Shown here one piece after another: positions 5,505-8,095 of a DNA stretch of 8,095 nt. The stretch's first letter is position 1. The number at the start of each line of letters is the position of its first letter. The position numbers and the translations under genes were made by a program. Source of the stretch: Planctomycetaceae bacterium (GTDB lineage Bacteria; Planctomycetota; Planctomycetia; Pirellulales; Thermoguttaceae); the NCBI GenBank assembly GCA_031287585.1, contig JAITST010000035.1:1-8095 (forward strand), given 5' to 3'. A model generated the notes under the pieces. That model worked only from the letters and a program-made list of their open reading frames with translations. It did not search any database and was not told where the DNA came from.

Positions 5505-7925
5505 ATGTCTCTACTTAAAATACTCAATAACTACTACCGCGAAATTTGTATTATCATTCTCTTTGCCGCGTTGTTGCCGTTTGTTCTTTGGGGTGCCGCT
5601 GAAGCGCGGCGTACCGCCCAGAACCGTGTTATTGATTGGTTGCCGCAGTGTGCGGAGCGTGACGCATTTTTTGAAATTATGAGTTACTTTCCAGAAGGCG
5701 ATATTTTGATGGTTAGTTGGAAAGGTTGTAATTGGGACGACCCGCGTCAACTTGTTATCGCTTCAAAACTTCTCGAAAAACCGCCTGCATACGAAGAACC
5801 GTTCTTTACACGTGTTATGTCAAGCCGCGAATCTATGCTCGCCTTTCAGAAGCCGCCGCTCGAACTTTCGCAAAAAGCCGCGTCACGGCGATTGCAAGGT
5901 TGGTTAGTCGGAAATGACGGCGAAGGTTGCGTTGTCGCAATCGCGTCGTCTTACGGTGTTTTACACCGCAAAGAAACAATTGCCTACATCCGTCAGGTTC
6001 TCCGCGACACACTTCAACTCCCCGACAACGACATCTATCTCGCGGGTACGACACTCGACAGCGTTGCTATCGACGAAATCTCGCAACAATCGCAACGGCG
6101 GCTGCTGCCGTTTTTCCTTGCGATTTGCTTCGCGTTCATCTTGTACGCTTTCCGTTCGATATTTGCCGCGTCGCTGATTTTCGTAATCGCGTTGATAAAT
6201 GAAGAGTTAGGACCGTCGCTCGTTATCGCGACTGGTAACAACATCGACTCAATTTCAATGTTGATAGGTTCACTAGTTTACGTTTTAACGATTTCGTCGG
6301 GCGTTCATCTTGTCAACTATTATCGCGAGTCGATTGCCGAATATCCGCCCGAACACGCGTCTTACGAAACGATACGGCGGGCATTTATGCCGTGTACGCT
6401 CGCGGTGATAACAACGGTACTCGGAATGTGTTCGCTCGCGGTAAGTAAGATGATACCAATCCGTAACTTCGGTATCTTCGCGTCGCTCGCGTTACTGCTG
6501 GGAACGGTGCTGCTGTTTTGTGTGTTCTTCGTAATGACGCGGCGGTTTCCGATTAAACAGTGGCAACGTGTTAGGGCAAACAAAGTTCACAACGACCACC
6601 GTGTTCGTTATAACTTAATCTGGAACTCTATTTCCAGAAATGTTTTCAAAATTCACAATCTCATATTATTGATTTGTGCGGCGGCGATTATTTTCGCGGC
6701 AACCGGACTAATGTTTTTGAAAACAAACGTTACACTTCACGGGATGCTCTCGCCGCGTGAGAAAATTATCCTCGATTACAACCAACTCGAACATTCGATT
6801 GGCGGGTTGATTCCGATTGAAATTATGTTGCGGATACCCGTTTCACCAGGCGACGTGAACGATTCGGTTATCGACCAGTTGTACTTGCTCGACGAGGTTG
6901 CTAATAGTGTAAGACCGATTGAGCCAGTTGATTCGGTTGTTACCGCGATGAATTTTTGTCCGCGTTTTTATCCGAAAAACGAATCGACAGTTCGCGCGGT
7001 TCCATGGCGGGCGGCGTTGCGGAAAATTTTACCGCGTTACATCAAACAGTTTGAGGAAAACAAATTGCTGCACGTTATCAAGCCGACAACCGACGGCGGC
7101 GTGACAACGTATTTGTGGCGGTTGAGTTTACGGATTCCGGCGTATTCGACGGTTGATTATAGTCAACTGCTGGACGCGATTGAGTTGGCGGTTAGCGGTG
7201 CAATTAAGAAGAACGATACGGAATCGCTGGACAAAACGACGTTCGTAATTTCGGGCGGAGTGCCGCTTGTTCAACAGGCACAGAAATTGTTGATGACCGA
7301 CCTAATCAACAGTTTTCTGGGCGCGTTTGTTATGATAGCGGTGTCGCTGGTGCCGCTGGTTATGCCGCAACAGATACGATGTGTCGGGAAAAAGTTTCCG
7401 CCCGCATCGCCGATGTTTTCGCCGTTTTCCCGATGGTTTGTAGTGCTGATGAGAAGCATATTCGCGGCACTGCTGATGATGGTGCCAAACGTTTTCCCGT
7501 GCGTGATAGCGTTCGGATTTTTGGGATGGTCGGGAATGGCGGTAGATATGGGTTCAATGATGACAGCAAGCGTAGCGATGGGAATAGCGGTTGACGGAAC
7601 GTTACATTTCCTGACGTGGTTCAATATCGGACTGGGAAAAAATATGAGCCGCAACACAGCAATTTCATACGCCTACCGGCAATGCGCAACCGCACTGCTG
7701 CAAACAACAATAATCTGCGGACTGGGAATGTTGGTGTTCGCGCTGAGTGGATTCGTACCGATAGCCCGCTTCGCGTCGTTCCTCTGCATACTGCTGTGGC
7801 TGTCACTCTTCGGCGATTTAATCCTGTTACCGGCGTTGCTGGGAAGCCCGCTGGGGAAGGTGTTTGAGAAACGTGACAAAATTAACCACGATGGCACAAA
7901 GAATGCAGAGATAACCGTAGGATAA
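5505..7925 (+). CDS. MMPL/RND-superfamily membrane transporter
   Basis: An 806-residue inner-membrane protein with the RND layout. TM1 is near residues 13-31, followed by a periplasmic domain to about 198. A five-helix bundle covers about 200-345, TM7 is near 384-405, and a second periplasmic domain runs to about 598. The last helices lie near 600-619 and from 648 to 780. RND pumps use the proton gradient; MMPL/HpnN-type members usually move lipids or hydrophobic products. The second half keeps GIAVDGTLHFLTWF with Asp697 at the place of the TM10 proton-relay Asp. The matching place in TM4 (YVLTISSGVHLVNYY) has Ser264, so the relay looks one-sided. An in-frame stop TAA at 5499 fixes the ATG at 5505 as the first ATG; no clear Shine-Dalgarno is seen. 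The divergent reductase-acyltransferase operon suggests lipid export. The last residues (NHDGTKNAEITVG) come from repeat DNA. Confidence 0.88.
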   Translation: MSLLKILNNYYREICIIILFAALLPFVLWGAAEARRTAQNRVIDWLPQCAERDAFFEIMSYFPEGDILMVSWKGCNWDDPRQLVIASKLLEKPPAYEEPFFTRVMSSRESMLAFQKPPLELSQKAASRRLQGWLVGNDGEGCVVAIASSYGVLHRKETIAYIRQVLRDTLQLPDNDIYLAGTTLDSVAIDEISQQSQRRLLPFFLAICFAFILYAFRSIFAASLIFVIALINEELGPSLVIATGNNIDSISMLIGSLVYVLTISSGVHLVNYYRESIAEYPPEHASYETIRRAFMPCTLAVITTVLGMCSLAVSKMIPIRNFGIFASLALLLGTVLLFCVFFVMTRRFPIKQWQRVRANKVHNDHRVRYNLIWNSISRNVFKIHNLILLICAAAIIFAATGLMFLKTNVTLHGMLSPREKIILDYNQLEHSIGGLIPIEIMLRIPVSPGDVNDSVIDQLYLLDEVANSVRPIEPVDSVVTAMNFCPRFYPKNESTVRAVPWRAALRKILPRYIKQFEENKLLHVIKPTTDGGVTTYLWRLSLRIPAYSTVDYSQLLDAIELAVSGAIKKNDTESLDKTTFVISGGVPLVQQAQKLLMTDLINSFLGAFVMIAVSLVPLVMPQQIRCVGKKFPPASPMFSPFSRWFVVLMRSIFAALLMMVPNVFPCVIAFGFLGWSGMAVDMGSMMTASVAMGIAVDGTLHFLTWFNIGLGKNMSRNTAISYAYRQCATALLQTTIICGLGMLVFALSGFVPIARFASFLCILLWLSLFGDLILLPALLGSPLGKVFEKRDKINHDGTKNAEITVG
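7884..7910 (+). repeat. ACCACGA-type dispersed repeat forming the RND C-terminus
   Basis: AACCACGATGGCACAAAG followed by AATGCAGAG is typical of the ACCACGAAGGCACAAAG-like repeats found near gene ends in many bacteria. It is translated as NHDGTKNAE, a tail unlike RND proteins, so the repeat probably inserted at or extended the 3' end of the gene. A weaker relative lies at 5384-5398. Confidence 0.5.
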
Positions 7926-7936
7926 ATCTTACGGTT
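7913..7936. repeat. AACCGTA-type hairpin overlapping the RND stop codon
   Basis: AACCGTA (7913-7919) pairs with TACGGTT (7930-7936). A G-T wobble and an inner GAT/ATC stem close an AA loop. The TAA stop (7923-7925) lies within the inner stem and loop. The outer stem matches the hairpin at 2254-2279 while the inner stem differs but still pairs. It may protect or end the transcript; no T-tract follows. Confidence 0.75.
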
Positions 7937-7946
7937 TCCTGCGAAT

Positions 7947-7964
7947 CCTTGCCCCGCAAGGGGC
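7947..7964. repeat. CCCCGCAAGGGG hairpin
   Basis: It can fold in two ways: GCCCC/GGGGC around a GCAA (GNRA-type) loop at 7951-7964, or CCTTGC/GCAAGG around CCC at 7947-7961. It is followed by TGAAT, as is the hairpin at 8015-8032, and preceded by GAAT, as at 2206. It lies in the gene-free tail after the RND gene. Confidence 0.65.
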
Positions 7965-7976
7965 TGAATCTCGATA

Positions 7977-7998
7977 ACCCCGTGCGACAGCACGGGGT
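7977..7998. repeat. Perfect 9-bp hairpin ACCCCGTGC/GCACGGGGT
   Basis: Nine perfect, GC-rich base pairs around a GACA loop, the strongest stem in the window. It lies about 50 nt after the RND stop. The bases after it (AAGACCATC) are not a T-run, so it is not a standard intrinsic terminator on the plus strand. Confidence 0.75.
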
Positions 7999-8014
7999 AA
8001 GACCATCAATAGTC

Positions 8015-8032
8015 CAACTCCGTAAGGGGTTG
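8015..8032. repeat. CAACTCC/GGGGTTG hairpin with GTAA loop
   Basis: Seven pairs, including one T-G wobble, enclose GTAA, again a GNRA-type loop, and the following AAT gives GGGGTTGAAT. This parallels GGGGCTGAAT after the hairpin at 7947, so the two look like members of one repeat family. The rest of the tail, 8033-8095, shows no gene or clear structure. Confidence 0.6.
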
Positions 8033-8095
8033 AATAAAGTATTATCATCAGCCGTCTATTGCTATGTCAAGAGCGTTTTATTGTTTTACGGTGAC

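Noticed and set aside
7271..7657. A 128-codon open frame on the minus strand inside the RND gene
   Set aside because: It is antisense to conserved transmembrane helices, and its composition is what the reverse complement of such codons would give.
7977..7998. Intrinsic terminator of the RND gene
   Set aside because: The stem is strong but is followed by AAGACC, not a T-run, so I list it as a hairpin repeat and leave termination as a possibility.

Overview
The window carries four protein-coding genes on moderately AT-rich DNA, with no rRNA, tRNA, transposase or CRISPR array that I can see. The protein families and style resemble an uncultured Planctomycetes/PVC-type bacterium: a large secreted-type glycosidase with an embedded carbohydrate-binding domain, a condensation-like acyltransferase, an MMPL-type RND transporter, and many short palindromes between genes. 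The assignment rests on family resemblance only and is tentative.

Layout: (1) 1-2076 (+), the 3' part of a clan GH-A-like glycoside hydrolase whose start lies left of the window. (2) 2077-2281, a gene-free strip between convergent genes, packed with five short perfect or near-perfect hairpins. (3) 5214/5100-2282 (-), a two-gene operon. The first gene encodes a thioester/acyl reductase-like SDR with a C-terminal domain that looks like SCP2. The second encodes a condensation/wax-ester-synthase-like acyltransferase, and its start overlaps the stop of the first (TGATG). (4) 5215-5504, a divergent intergenic region with back-to-back sigma70-like promoters, a tandem CGGTATAAT duplication and a long imperfect palindrome. 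(5) 5505-7925 (+), an 806-residue MMPL/RND membrane transporter. (6) 7926-8095, a gene-free tail with further hairpins.

The reductase, the acyltransferase and the divergently transcribed RND transporter read together as a small lipid or lipid-conjugate module: reduce an activated acyl chain, transfer or esterify it, and move the product across the inner membrane. This is inferred from family membership and arrangement. The product cannot be read from the sequence, and no adenylation, ketosynthase or carrier-protein domain lies inside the window. The glycosidase appears unrelated to that module.

The most distinctive nucleotide-level signal is the palindrome set. One hairpin type (arms AACCGTA/TACGGTT) sits at the 3' end of both the acyltransferase gene and the RND gene, with compensatory changes in its inner stem. 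Another pair (arms starting CCGTCGG) also differs by a compensated base pair.
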